Positions 8,851-17,357 are shown, counted from the stretch's first letter. The stretch is 64,000 bases of DNA from Terriglobia bacterium (GCA_030040995.1 JASHOS010000197.1:1-64000), one strand, 5' to 3'. Numbers and translations are program-made. The notes: a model not told the origin generated them from the sequence alone.

Positions 8851-10134
8851 GTGATCATCTGGCACCCTTATACGCACGCTGCCCTTGATCCGGAGCCGCT
8901 CGAGATCGAAAGAGCTCAAGGTGTTTACCTCTATCCGCGTGGCGGCAGGCGGCTGATCGACGCCATCTCGTCGTGGTGGGTCACACTCCACGGGCACGCC
9001 CATCCCAAAATTGCGGACGCTATTGCGAAGCAGGCGCGGAAACTAGAGCAGGTGATCTTCGCGGGCTTTACTCATGAACCGGCGGAAGAACTGGCTGCCA
9101 AGCTTGGGCTCGCGCTGCCGCGGTCGCTCAACTGCGTCTTCTTCTCTGACGATGGCTCGACGGCCGTAGAAGTCGCCCTGAAAATGGCCGTTCAGTTCTG
9201 GAGCAACCAGGGAAAACCGGAGAGAAAGCACATTATCGCGCTCGAACACGCATACCACGGTGATACGGCGGGAGCGATGTCGGTGAGCGCGGACTCCGAT
9301 TTTACGCTGGCCTTCAGCGGCATGCGGTTTCCGGTTTGGCGCGCTCACGCCGCTTATTGCTTTCAGTGCCCGGTGGGGAAATCGCGCGACACCTGCTCGA
9401 TCGACTGCATCGAGCGGCTTCAGCAACTTCTCGAGATGCATGGCGATGAGGTCGCGGCCGTCATTGTTGAGCCGTTGCTGCAGGGCGCAGGCGGGATGAT
9501 TGTTCATCCGGTGGAATTCCTTCAGAAGATTCGTGAACTCACGTCCCGTTACGGCGTACTGTTGATCGCCGATGAGGTGCTGACGGGCTTCGGCCGCTGC
9601 GGACGCATGTTTGCGTGTGATCTTGCCGGTATCGAGCCCGACATCATGTGCCTTTCGAAAGGGCTGACAGGTGGCTTTATGCCGCTTGGCGCCACGGTTT
9701 CCACGGAGCGCGTTTTTGAGGCTTTTCGCAACGGCGACCGCCGCCACACCCTGTTCCACGGACATTCCTATACTGCCAATCCGCTGGCCTGCGCCGCAGC
9801 GATTGCAAATTTGGATATCTTTCGCGACGAGCCAGTATTCGAGCGCATCGGTGGCATTGCCCAGATTCACCAGGAACAACTCGCGCAGTTCCAGAACCAT
9901 CCTGCCGTGGCGGACATTCGTACCGTAGGAACAGTGGCCGCCCTGGAGCTTAGGACCAACGACGCCGGATATCTTTCCCAGCTCGGCCACCAACTCCGCC
10001 GCTTTTTTCTAGAGAAAGGCGTGCTCCTTCGCCCCTTGGGCAACGTGGTCTATATCCTGCCTCCCTACGCCATCACGCGCGAGGAAATCAACCTTATTTA
10101 CGACGTGATTAAAGAAGGTCTGGCGTTTTGTTAA
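8851..10134 (+). CDS. bioA: Adenosylmethionine-8-amino-7-oxononanoate aminotransferase
   Basis: PLP enzyme of biotin synthesis that makes 7,8-diaminopelargonate from KAPA with S-adenosylmethionine as amino donor. 427 residues from GTG 8851. Family features: IWHPYT at the start, SSWWVTLHGHAHP, DEVLTGFGR (Asp241), the PLP lysine Lys270 in CLSKGLTGG, and HGHSYTANPLACAAA. Four cysteines between 170 and 186 (CFQC, CSIDC) form a cluster seen in some class III aminotransferases. There is no good RBS; an inserted repeat element ends just before the start. No other bio genes are in the window. It overlaps the next gene by 7 bases. Confidence 0.92.
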   Translation: MIIWHPYTHAALDPEPLEIERAQGVYLYPRGGRRLIDAISSWWVTLHGHAHPKIADAIAKQARKLEQVIFAGFTHEPAEELAAKLGLALPRSLNCVFFSDDGSTAVEVALKMAVQFWSNQGKPERKHIIALEHAYHGDTAGAMSVSADSDFTLAFSGMRFPVWRAHAAYCFQCPVGKSRDTCSIDCIERLQQLLEMHGDEVAAVIVEPLLQGAGGMIVHPVEFLQKIRELTSRYGVLLIADEVLTGFGRCGRMFACDLAGIEPDIMCLSKGLTGGFMPLGATVSTERVFEAFRNGDRRHTLFHGHSYTANPLACAAAIANLDIFRDEPVFERIGGIAQIHQEQLAQFQNHPAVADIRTVGTVAALELRTNDAGYLSQLGHQLRRFFLEKGVLLRPLGNVVYILPPYAITREEINLIYDVIKEGLAFC

Positions 10135-11135
10135 TTATGAAGATGAGAACAGCCGGGCTCCGAGCGGCTCGGGGCGTAGAAGGCATGTTGGCGGGCAGGC
10201 GGTTCTACGAGGCGGCGGCGCGCCAGGCGCGGTGGACCGAGGGCACCATTAATATTGTTGGAGATGGACCGGCGCGGCTGGCTGGCTTGGCCGCAGCCCG
10301 GCTTTTCGAGTGGCTGTTGGGATGGCCCGTCGCGGTCCGGAGCGTCGCGGATTTCCGGAACTACTGCATTCCCATGCTGCGGCCGCGTTCCCTCCTGCTT
10401 GCCGTCGCACCCTCGGGTGTGGGTGAAGACATCATCGAAGCAGTTCGCTTGGCTCAGAAGCGGGGGGCTAGTGCATTGGTTTTGAGCCGGGACCCTGAAA
10501 GCCCTCTGGCTAGAATGGCGCGAGCGGTCTTTCAGCTTCCTGGCGAAGAGGAAGCGCCGCCGCAAATCACCACGGCCTTCCTGGAACAAGCTGCCATGAT
10601 CTATATCGGTCTCATTGCCTCAGTCATTTTCAGCCCCGGCCATCCGCTCGCGAAAGCGATGGACGAGTTTGAGCAACTTCCCGGCCATCTCGAATGGGCT
10701 GTAACAAGCCTTGATGAAGTGATTCACTCCTTGGTCCCGCGGTTCAAAGGCCCGGAGCAATTCCTGATAGCGGGCGCTGGCCTCTATCACGCTACGGCGC
10801 TTCAGGCCGCGCGGCTGGCAAGGCTGCTCGGCATTCCTCAGGTTCACGCTACGGAGTTTTCGGACCTCTGGGACGATGCTGCGGGGAAGCCCTGGCGTGG
10901 CGAGAGGGTGCTATTGCTTTCCGGATCAAATTGTAGGATGAAGAAAACGGCGCACGCGCTCGCTTCGCGTCTCAAAGAAAATCGTATTCCGGTAATTTCA
11001 GTCACCGACAGCAACGACGTGGAGCTGGTGAGCCGGTCGGAGATGGCGATCCTGCTGCCCATCCTTTCCGAAATTACCGCGCCATTGCTTCATCTGGCTT
11101 TTCTTCAGTGGCTCATGGTCGAGGCGAACCGGTAG
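10128..11135 (+). CDS. Double-SIS-domain protein (phosphosugar isomerase/aminotransferase type)
   Basis: About 335 residues with two SIS folds like the isomerase half of glucosamine-6-phosphate synthase. The first lies around 75-150 (LLLAVAPSGVGEDIIEAVRLAQ) and the second around 215-300 (FLIAGAGLYHATALQAARLARL, LLLSGSNC). No glutaminase domain is present. TTG 10128 has AAAGAAGG 9 bases upstream; ATG 10137 is the alternative. It is coupled to bioA by overlap, a pairing I cannot explain from known biotin biochemistry. Substrate unknown; a sugar-phosphate binding or deglycase role is inference. Confidence 0.75.
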   Translation: MLIMKMRTAGLRAARGVEGMLAGRRFYEAAARQARWTEGTINIVGDGPARLAGLAAARLFEWLLGWPVAVRSVADFRNYCIPMLRPRSLLLAVAPSGVGEDIIEAVRLAQKRGASALVLSRDPESPLARMARAVFQLPGEEEAPPQITTAFLEQAAMIYIGLIASVIFSPGHPLAKAMDEFEQLPGHLEWAVTSLDEVIHSLVPRFKGPEQFLIAGAGLYHATALQAARLARLLGIPQVHATEFSDLWDDAAGKPWRGERVLLLSGSNCRMKKTAHALASRLKENRIPVISVTDSNDVELVSRSEMAILLPILSEITAPLLHLAFLQWLMVEANR

Positions 11136-11138
11136 TCG

Positions 11139-11221
11139 GGTAGCGCAGACTCTCGCCTTTCAGAGAGTCTGCGGCTTTTTTCGAGTTCCGGGGATAAAAG
11201 CCGCGCAGGTTTGCGCCACCC
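11139..11221 (+). repeat. REP-type palindromic element, GTAGCGCAGAC family (copy 1)
   Basis: Starts GTAGCGCAGAC, contains a 10-bp hairpin and ends GCGCCACC. A second copy lies at 63263-63359. Both combine a GTAGCGCAGA start, a CGCCTTT- or TGCCTTT-type loop and an AAAAGCCGCG segment. Confidence 0.6.
11145..11181 (+). terminator. Rho-independent-type terminator after bioA-SIS
   Basis: A perfect 10-bp stem GCAGACTCTC / GAGAGTCTGC (11145-11154, 11163-11172) with an 8-base loop, followed by GGCTTTTTT. It ends the bioA transcript by structure and is itself part of a dispersed REP element, so it may be a captured repeat acting as terminator. Confidence 0.6.
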
Positions 11222-11296
11222 CCGCCGCCTCACGAACCACTAACCACGAATCACGGAATCACTACAAGGCCACACAATGGTGTGCCCCGACGTCGC

Positions 11297-13954
11297 CTAT
11301 TGGCTCGCCGCCACTTGCTGAAACGCAAGGGCGTTCACGTCCGTGAAGCGCGGCGTGCCGGGAGGCAATTCGGAGATGCTCTCGAAATCTGTATCGAAGC
11401 TGTAGGCGCGCGTCGGCGGGCTGTAAACGCTATTGACCAGACCGTCCTTGTAGACACCCGTGGCCTGAACGGAATAGTAAAAATCGGCAATCGACCCCAT
11501 GTAATAGAGCGTTGAGCTTCCCCAGTTTTCCAGCATGCGCAGGAAATTGTGTACTCCGCCATCCGTGCCGAAGTCCTGGTAAGTCGTGTAGCCCGTCGGC
11601 TGAGTGAACGGTATCGTGCTGCCGCCCATGACGGCGGTGCGGTAATAAGCGGCAGCAGAAGCGTTACGGCCGCTGGAACTCGTTGGCGAGCTAAAGCTTT
11701 CCGAGTCCGTCCAACTGTTGGACAGCAGCGTGACCGCGTCACCCATCACCGCGGCGGGAACGTGGCAGGCGCTAGACGTGTTACTAAAGGTCGAGTTGTT
11801 GGCATTGTAGTTGCCCCAGATATAAGCGGGATTTTCGGACGCCACCGTGAATCCGCCTGAGCCATTCGCGCCCTCGGCGATCGAGCAATTCGCGGTAGAG
11901 AGCGGCGGCAAGTTGCCGAGTGTCCCATCCGTGAGGCGAAGCCCCCTGCGAAAAAAGATGACCGCATTCTTTTCGGCTTCGCCAGCGTCAGTGAAAGTGT
12001 CCTGGGTCATGTCCAATGCCGCGTTAGTCCTCCCCGGCGTCGGGAAACACTGGTTGAGCGAAATCTGATTTTGGGGTGATCCCGAGACGGCGCATTCGGG
12101 CGTGGCGCCGTACCTGTCAAATGTATCTTCGGTGTAATTGCTGGTGTTGGCGTTTGGGCCATCCACGTCTTCGGCTTCTTCCATCACGCCGTCGGGAGCA
12201 CCCGTGGATGATGCCGGGTTAATAATGTCTTCGTTTCCATACATGCCTGTTTCGCCGCCGGCGCTGGGGTTGTAGTTTCCCCGGCGGTCTGAGAAGTAGA
12301 CGATGTAGCCGCCATTGAAAAGAGCCTGGCTGCCGTCAGAATCGTTGGCAAACCATAGCTGGAGGTTCCCCACATCCAGCTCCACAACATTCATGACGCC
12401 GCCCAAATGAATGGTACCGTCATTTACGTCGCGGGCATTCCCTTCGCGCGTATCGTACATGTTGATGGGGATGTAGTCATAGGAGTCCGTGCTGCCGGGG
12501 CCATCCGCGCCCGAGCTGCGGCTGACACAGTGCGAGTTTCCGTTGCACGAATAGGGGTTCAGCTCCTCAAGATGGACAATGGGGTGGTTCGTGCAGGATG
12601 AGCTCATCGACGACGCCGGAGTAATGCCCTGGCTGAGAACTTCCTGAGTCACATTCACCCACGACCCAGAGCTCGTCTGAATATCGATTTCGATGTAGCC
12701 GCCAATCAGGTAGGTGTTTGCCGCTGTCAGGAAATCGTTGTCTTGCCACTTGGTCCACGGAAGGTTGGGGTAACCACTCTGTACTGGTCCAGGCGACTGT
12801 GCGAGCGGCGCGTGGCACGAATCCACTGTGTACCATGTGGATGGGAAAGCTGAGTTGAGTGAGACGGCCGCGCTTCCGTCCGGCAGATCGCTCGTGAGGT
12901 CCGACAAGAGTATCCGTACGCTCGCCTGATTTTCTAATCGCGCTTGGCTCACCAGCGAACTATCGCTGCTCTGCGCCCGCTCGATGATTTCGATGGGAGT
13001 GCCACCTGCGCCCGGCATGGCCATCGCCATATTCAGCTTCCTTGCGCCGGGTGTCGTCACGGAAGTAAGAATATCTGCATTGTAATCGGTAAGGGAAATC
13101 GTCGGCCAATTGGGATTGGCAGAACTGTCGGGTCCGCCGGTGACGCTGCCTTCCGTCAGCGCCAAGGCGCGATAGTTGCCGGGCGAGGTATCAATGTCGA
13201 CCGTCCCGTCGTAGGCGGAGCTCGTCGAGTATCCATTCTCGAGCTGCTCCCGGATCACGTCTCCATAAGCGGTAACGATCGACGGCAAAGTCAGCGTGGC
13301 GCCGGGGCCTTCAGCCAAATAGAGATTACCGTTGGTCGCCACGCGCCCACCGAAGTCAAAATCAGGACCGGCAAAGAAGTCAAGGTCATTATTGGAGAAA
13401 ATACCGAATTCGAACACGGGCACCGCCACTTCCTGTACCTGGCGGATCAGCTCGACCTCGGTTTGGCGGGGACTGTTGGTGCTGTTCGAGCCATCGGCGA
13501 CGCTTGGGCCGTCAGCGATGGCCGTTAACGTGAACGGTGTGATATCGCCTTCGAGGCCGGCGAGCGCTCCCGTGCCTCCGATGGTTCCTGAGGTCGACTG
13601 CAACCCTCCACTACTGTTGGTCTGATAGGCAATGTAATAGCCGCCGTTTGGGTACTGGGTGCTCGCCGCAGGAAACGTGATGCCGGGGATGGATGGCGGC
13701 TGTGCACTCAGAGCGCTGATTTGCTCCGGGGTGGGCGAGGCGGTGTTGGCGAACAACTCGGCGAGCTGTGCACTCATATTCTCGATGCCCGCTTCGGCGC
13801 CATAGAAGGCGGTATTGTTCCCGGTCCCGCTGCTCGCATTTCGCTGCTCACCGGTCACCAGGAGGAAGAATCCAATGACCATGAGCGAGAGGAGGGTAAG
13901 CGTCAGCAGCGTGATGATCAAAGCGACCCCGGAAGGATTTTTCTTTACGCGCAT
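11297..13954 (-). CDS. PilX-like type IV pilus assembly protein
   Basis: 885 residues from ATG at 13954, preceded by AAGGAGA; the upstream extension to 14029 crosses a repeat. The N-terminus (GVALIITLLTLTLLSLMVIGFF) is the PilX-type single membrane helix without a classic FTLIE site, followed by FYGAEAGIENMSAQL. The rest is a very large Ser/Thr/Asn/Gly-rich periplasmic part with many acidic loops (such as EEAEDVDGPNANTSNY). That is far longer than typical PilX (about 200 residues), suggesting a tip or adhesin-like role. Last gene of the minor-pilin operon. Confidence 0.75.
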   Translation of the reverse strand: MRVKKNPSGVALIITLLTLTLLSLMVIGFFLLVTGEQRNASSGTGNNTAFYGAEAGIENMSAQLAELFANTASPTPEQISALSAQPPSIPGITFPAASTQYPNGGYYIAYQTNSSGGLQSTSGTIGGTGALAGLEGDITPFTLTAIADGPSVADGSNSTNSPRQTEVELIRQVQEVAVPVFEFGIFSNNDLDFFAGPDFDFGGRVATNGNLYLAEGPGATLTLPSIVTAYGDVIREQLENGYSTSSAYDGTVDIDTSPGNYRALALTEGSVTGGPDSSANPNWPTISLTDYNADILTSVTTPGARKLNMAMAMPGAGGTPIEIIERAQSSDSSLVSQARLENQASVRILLSDLTSDLPDGSAAVSLNSAFPSTWYTVDSCHAPLAQSPGPVQSGYPNLPWTKWQDNDFLTAANTYLIGGYIEIDIQTSSGSWVNVTQEVLSQGITPASSMSSSCTNHPIVHLEELNPYSCNGNSHCVSRSSGADGPGSTDSYDYIPINMYDTREGNARDVNDGTIHLGGVMNVVELDVGNLQLWFANDSDGSQALFNGGYIVYFSDRRGNYNPSAGGETGMYGNEDIINPASSTGAPDGVMEEAEDVDGPNANTSNYTEDTFDRYGATPECAVSGSPQNQISLNQCFPTPGRTNAALDMTQDTFTDAGEAEKNAVIFFRRGLRLTDGTLGNLPPLSTANCSIAEGANGSGGFTVASENPAYIWGNYNANNSTFSNTSSACHVPAAVMGDAVTLLSNSWTDSESFSSPTSSSGRNASAAAYYRTAVMGGSTIPFTQPTGYTTYQDFGTDGGVHNFLRMLENWGSSTLYYMGSIADFYYSVQATGVYKDGLVNSVYSPPTRAYSFDTDFESISELPPGTPRFTDVNALAFQQVAASQ

Positions 13955-14052
13955 GCCTTGTCTCCTTAACCCCCTAGCCCCAGCCGCAAACGGGGTGAGG
14001 GGAATGGTCATTAGCCCCTTGAGCCCCAAAACGACAATTTTGTTCGCGTTTT

Positions 14053-14102
14053 GTAGCGCCGGGCTTTAGCCCGGCAGGTGCCGACCTTAAGGTCGGCGCT
14101 AC
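14053..14102 (+). repeat. REPIN, GTAGCGCCGGGC family
   Basis: Two inverted REP units, GTAGCGCCGGGCTTTAGCCC and its partner ending GGTCGGCGCTAC, separated by a few bases. It lies in the 167-base gap between the PilW-like stop and the PilX-like start. Related cores are at 8759-8816, 29395-29420 and 51111-51157. Confidence 0.8.
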
Positions 14103-14121
14103 TCGCTCCACCCAAATCTCG

Positions 14122-15438
14122 CTATCCCCCACCGAGCGTTGGGAACTGGTTTGAGTACTCCAGGTTCTGAAGCGTGATGCTGGAGATGATCGAGTTCTGG
14201 TAATACTGGCCGTTCTGCCGCAGCACATCATTGGAAGTGGCGTAGAGCGTAAGATGGACGGTGCGAATCTGATTTGGGCACTCGTCACTGGCGCATGTCG
14301 GATTCTCAACACCTTCCGTTAATTGAGGCGAGGACGATCCCTGATTCACAACGTCGTAGGTGAGAGAAAGACCAACGATCCCATAGGCGACGGCGCTCGG
14401 AGTGCCACTGCCCAGCACGCGCATGAGCGTATAGGGGTGAGCCGGATTGGAATTGGTCAGGTAGTACGTAATCATATCGATTTCGGTGAGCGTGATGCCG
14501 GCGGGGTACACCCCAGGCTGGGTCTGAGGGTTCGGCTCTAAGCTATCGATAGTTCCCGTGCACCCCTGGGCCGCACACGCCTGGTTCAATCCCAAAGAGT
14601 CGTTGCCAAAAGTCATGGTCACGGTCGTCGTACCGTCGCTAGTGGAAAAGACCGGCGCCGGCGTCGTGACCATTCCGAGCGCGTATCCTTCGCTTGCGGT
14701 CGTGAAAAGCAGCAGGTCGCCCACGCTAACCGCCGCGCACGGGGTACAGCTCGACGGAAAGGTCGCCGTGACGGTATAGCCGCTGGATTGGCTATACGTG
14801 ATTCCACCATTGGTCACGGACAGGCTCTGCTCGCTCCAGTTTTGGTCCTGGCTGTTCCAGGACTGTTCGGTCCACTGGTCGTCTTCTTTGAGGATGGTTA
14901 TCTCGTCGGACGGCTGGGTATAGGCAGACTGGCCATCAATGACGCCGCTCAGCCCGGATCCGGGGGTGATCACCGATAGGACGCCGTTGTTGGTGCTGAC
15001 AGGGAAAGTATTGCCGACGACTCCAGGACGCGTCACGGGCGCCGATCCTGTACCGTTCGGCAGGGGGACGCCGCTGACCGGAACTCCGGTTCCGGCAGCA
15101 TAAAGGTCACGCGCCATGAGGCTCGCGGAGCCGCGAAGATTTTCGTTCACCTGGGACATCACCAAGACGCTTTGTGTGGTGTTCTCAACGTCACTGAAAT
15201 AATCGGAAGCGGCCCCAAGCACGATTACTGAGAGGGCAAGGGCAATTAGCATCTCGACGAGAGTAAAGCCGGACGCAGATTCCGGCGAAACGCCCCAGTT
15301 TCGGGCGCGTAGAGGCGGCTTTACGCCGCCATCCTGTTGGCGGGATAAACCCGCCGCTACAATTGCGCCCGAAACTGAGGCACTACACTCCGGCGAAACT
15401 CTGGAGGCAGGCTTATCCTTAGTCAGTTTGGTAGACAT
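14122..15438 (-). CDS. PilW-like minor prepilin with a repeat inserted in its leader
   Basis: 438 residues. The class III signal site is GFTLVEM (Gly57/Phe58, Glu62), followed by the hydrophobic helix LIALALSVIVLGAAS and the NENLRGSASLMARDLYAAG segment typical of PilW. The leader is 57 residues, far longer than usual. A 97-bp element plus an 11-bp duplication (108 bp, 36 codons) accounts for the excess; without it the leader would be 21 residues. The start overlaps the PilV-like gene end by 20 bases. Whether the long leader still permits peptidase processing is not known. Confidence 0.85.
   Translation of the reverse strand: MSTKLTKDKPASRVSPECSASVSGAIVAAGLSRQQDGGVKPPLRARNWGVSPESASGFTLVEMLIALALSVIVLGAASDYFSDVENTTQSVLVMSQVNENLRGSASLMARDLYAAGTGVPVSGVPLPNGTGSAPVTRPGVVGNTFPVSTNNGVLSVITPGSGLSGVIDGQSAYTQPSDEITILKEDDQWTEQSWNSQDQNWSEQSLSVTNGGITYSQSSGYTVTATFPSSCTPCAAVSVGDLLLFTTASEGYALGMVTTPAPVFSTSDGTTTVTMTFGNDSLGLNQACAAQGCTGTIDSLEPNPQTQPGVYPAGITLTEIDMITYYLTNSNPAHPYTLMRVLGSGTPSAVAYGIVGLSLTYDVVNQGSSSPQLTEGVENPTCASDECPNQIRTVHLTLYATSNDVLRQNGQYYQNSIISSITLQNLEYSNQFPTLGGG
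15292..15388 (-). mobile_element. 97-bp armed REPIN element inside the PilW-like gene
   Basis: Arms GCCTCAGTTTCGGGCGC and GCGCCCGAAACTGGGGC (read on minus) enclose two hairpins, GGCGGGTTTATCCCGCC and GGCGGCGTAAAGCCGCC. The direct repeat TCCGGCGAAAC flanks it at 15281-15291 and 15389-15399. The copy at 17101-17197 has the same length between its direct repeats and closely similar sequence. The insertion is in frame. Confidence 0.9.
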
Positions 15439-15904
15439 CGCAAGTTACCTGATAGCTTCCAGGCGACCCGTTGGGCCTTGTATAATTGACGGTAATGGTG
15501 ACCTGTTTCAGGATGCTGCTGAGATCGGTAATCTGAATCTGCCTGGTATAGCCGGGAAGTGTAGTCTGGCCATCGGTCGCGGTCCCCAGAACTCCTTGGG
15601 GATTGGCAGCAAGTGTGAGCGGCTGGGGGCCGTCTTCAAAGACGCCACCGTTACTCACGTTCTCAATTTGGCTGAACTGTAGGAGGCCGTTATTGCGAGC
15701 CGCCAGCAAATCCTCCAGTGCCTGGCGCGCCTGCTGCTGCGCGGTCGCGTTCTGCTCGCTGACCATCACAACCCCCATTCCTTGACCGGAAGCGTAAGCA
15801 AGTGCGAGCAGGCCAACGGTCATGATGACTCCGGCGACCATCACTTCGATCAGAGTGAATCCTTTTTCATTCGGATGGCTTTTGGAGTTCATGGCGGTGT
15901 TCAT
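15419..15904 (-). CDS. PilV-like minor prepilin
   Basis: 161 residues from ATG 15904, which overlaps the stop of the upstream FimT-like gene (ATGA); ATG 15892 and ATG 15913 are alternatives. Prepilin site KGFTLIEVMVAG followed by a hydrophobic helix, then a short periplasmic domain with QQARQALEDLLAARNNG, as in PilV/GspI proteins. Likely a minor pilin that initiates or caps type IV pili or a type II-like pseudopilus, assembled in the inner membrane after peptidase cleavage. Confidence 0.82.
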   Translation of the reverse strand: MNTAMNSKSHPNEKGFTLIEVMVAGVIMTVGLLALAYASGQGMGVVMVSEQNATAQQQARQALEDLLAARNNGLLQFSQIENVSNGGVFEDGPQPLTLAANPQGVLGTATDGQTTLPGYTRQIQITDLSSILKQVTITVNYTRPNGSPGSYQVTCDVYQTD

Positions 15905-16521
15905 TGGACCCATGTTGTCCCGTTGTAACGGTATCCTTGAATCTGCCCGGTGGCGCCCAACACCGTAACTGCCCGCGCGGTGACGGAATTGCCAGGAGTC
16001 GCCATAAATATCGTGCCGTTCACCGGCGCTCCTCCCACGGTGGTAACTGCCGTGCCGTCACCCTGGAATGTGATGCTGGTCCCGCAAGGGCTACCGAAGC
16101 AGACGGGCGTCAAGGTAGTATCGAATCCGTCCGGTGTGTCGGGTAGTCTGGACACGACGGTATAAGCAAACCCTTCGCTCAAAGAGACATCGGCGATGAG
16201 CGTGTAGGTCGGGTTGGATAGCGGAAGCTCTTGCCGCTGCACTGTAATTTCATTCGTTCCGTTGAATGTCACGATGAAGTTGCGTCTCTCATCCATCGCT
16301 TGTTCCCGAGCTTGCTGAAGCTCTGTGACCGCGAGATCAAGGGAAGAGTCGGCATGCAAGGTTGGCGAGATACTGCCGGTGATCATCAAGGCCATTCCGG
16401 TCGCGATCCCAACGATCAAACAAATTACTGCTGTTTCGATAAGGGTAAACCCGCGTTCCGACGGCCGACATCTGTGTATTCTCGTCTTCCATTGCGGTAC
16501 AACTCGCTTCGTATTGCCCAT
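15901..16521 (-). CDS. FimT/GspH-like minor prepilin
   Basis: 206 residues. Prepilin leader of about 24 residues ends at RG, followed by FTLIETAVICLIVGIATGMAL. The next helix (LDLAVTELQQAREQAMDERR) and beta-rich tail match FimT/GspH. It is the first gene of a four-gene run FimT-PilV-PilW-PilX with 4- and 20-base overlaps between the first three, the usual minor-pilin order. The main pilin, PilY1 and assembly ATPases are not in the window. Confidence 0.85.
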   Translation of the reverse strand: MGNTKRVVPQWKTRIHRCRPSERGFTLIETAVICLIVGIATGMALMITGSISPTLHADSSLDLAVTELQQAREQAMDERRNFIVTFNGTNEITVQRQELPLSNPTYTLIADVSLSEGFAYTVVSRLPDTPDGFDTTLTPVCFGSPCGTSITFQGDGTAVTTVGGAPVNGTIFMATPGNSVTARAVTVLGATGQIQGYRYNGTTWVQ

Positions 16522-17089
16522 AATTTAACGTGCCCGAGGGGCGCATAGTCCTGCCTATAAGCTATCGGCGGAACGGAGCTGCGAAATGAGGGAGATTTGC
16601 CAAGGCGAGCCAGGGTTACGGCTGGTCTAGTGGCAGAGCAATGCCCCAGAAGCTCTGGTCGGCGAAAGGCACGGCGAAACTAACTTTCTTTACAAGCCTT
16701 TGTGTCACAAGGGGTTGTTGTTTGCCGCTGTTATCAACAGGCCGACTGAGACACTACCTCGAATCCTTACGTTGACAAGTGTCCGTCAGATTGTTTATCT
16801 TTTAGTAATCATGCTCAGGAGTTCAGCCTCCCGGGAAGTACTCGGCAAGTCTGTCTCCCCCTTGCGAGTTATCCCTTCTGCCATCCACGCCAATGCCCCT
16901 GTTAAACTCCATTGCCAACCAGGAAATCCTCCCTGCTCTGCCACCCGAACGAACAGAAAACATTAAAATTACCGAACGAAGCTGTTATGTTATTGAAAAC
17001 AAAGGCACGAAAATTAGAGAGGTGGACTAATCCACTATGTTACTGAAAATAAGGTACTTACATCGATAGTCCTGACAAACCTCTGTAAT
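16522..17089. other. Intergenic stretch, partly AT-rich, no clear gene
   Basis: The region between the divergent pilin operon and the PLP enzyme. A TTGACA/TTATCT pair with 17-base spacing lies at 16772-16800 on plus. Two imperfect direct repeats (TTATGTTATTGAAAACAAAG near 16985 and CTATGTTACTGAAAATAAGG near 17035) lie in the AT-rich half. CGACTGAGACACTACCTCGA at about 16742 resembles the segment at about 185. An 88-codon frame from 16700 has no family features and is not called. Confidence 0.5.
16772..16800 (+). promoter_or_regulatory. Candidate sigma-70 promoter in the AT-rich gap
   Basis: TTGACA (16772-16777), a 17-base spacer and TTATCT (16795-16800). No recognised gene begins within 500 bases downstream, so this may drive a small RNA or be fortuitous. 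Confidence 0.3.
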
Positions 17090-17100
17090 CAAATCACTTA

Positions 17101-17197
17101 ATGCCTCAGTTTCGGGCGCAATTGTAACGGCGGGTTTACCCCGCCAACGGAATGGCGGCATAAAGCCGCCCCTACGCGCCCGAAACTGGGGCATTAG
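17101..17197 (+). mobile_element. 97-bp armed REPIN element with 11-bp direct repeats
   Basis: CAAATCACTTA stands at 17090-17100 and 17198-17208, exactly flanking a 97-base element. Its arms are GCCTCAGTTTCGGGCGC and GCGCCCGAAACTGGGGC, and its core holds the hairpins GGCGGGTTTACCCCGCC and GGCGGCATAAAGCCGCC. This matches the element in the PilW-like gene in length and order. Confidence 0.9.
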
Positions 17198-17328
17198 CAA
17201 ATCACTTATGTAAACGCAGTGACGTCCCTATCACAAAGCCGCTGGAACTCGGACACACCTGGGACTGAATGGTCTTCTATCGTTCCGGTCGACTTAGACG
17301 CGACCCCTCGCAATTTGCCAGGGGGAGC

Positions 17329-17357
17329 TTGACACATGGAGGCTGCTACTCTACGAT
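17329..17357 (+). promoter_or_regulatory. Sigma-70 promoter of the PLP enzyme gene
   Basis: A perfect -35 TTGACA (17329-17334), 17-base spacer and TACGAT -10 (17352-17357). The expected transcript start (about 17364) is 30-odd bases before ATG 17398, which argues against the open frame upstream of that ATG being translated. Confidence 0.65.

Noticed and set aside
9043-9993. 316-codon minus-strand frame inside bioA
   Set aside because: The opposite strand encodes all conserved BioA motifs; the frame has no homology-like pattern.
16620-16680. Possible tRNA-like sequence (GGCTGGTCTAGTGGCAGAGC)
   Set aside because: The start looks like a D-arm, but no acceptor stem, anticodon stem or T-arm with TTCGA-type loop could be paired.
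16700-16966. 88-codon frame in the AT-rich gap
   Set aside because: No RBS, no family pattern, and base use unlike neighbouring genes.
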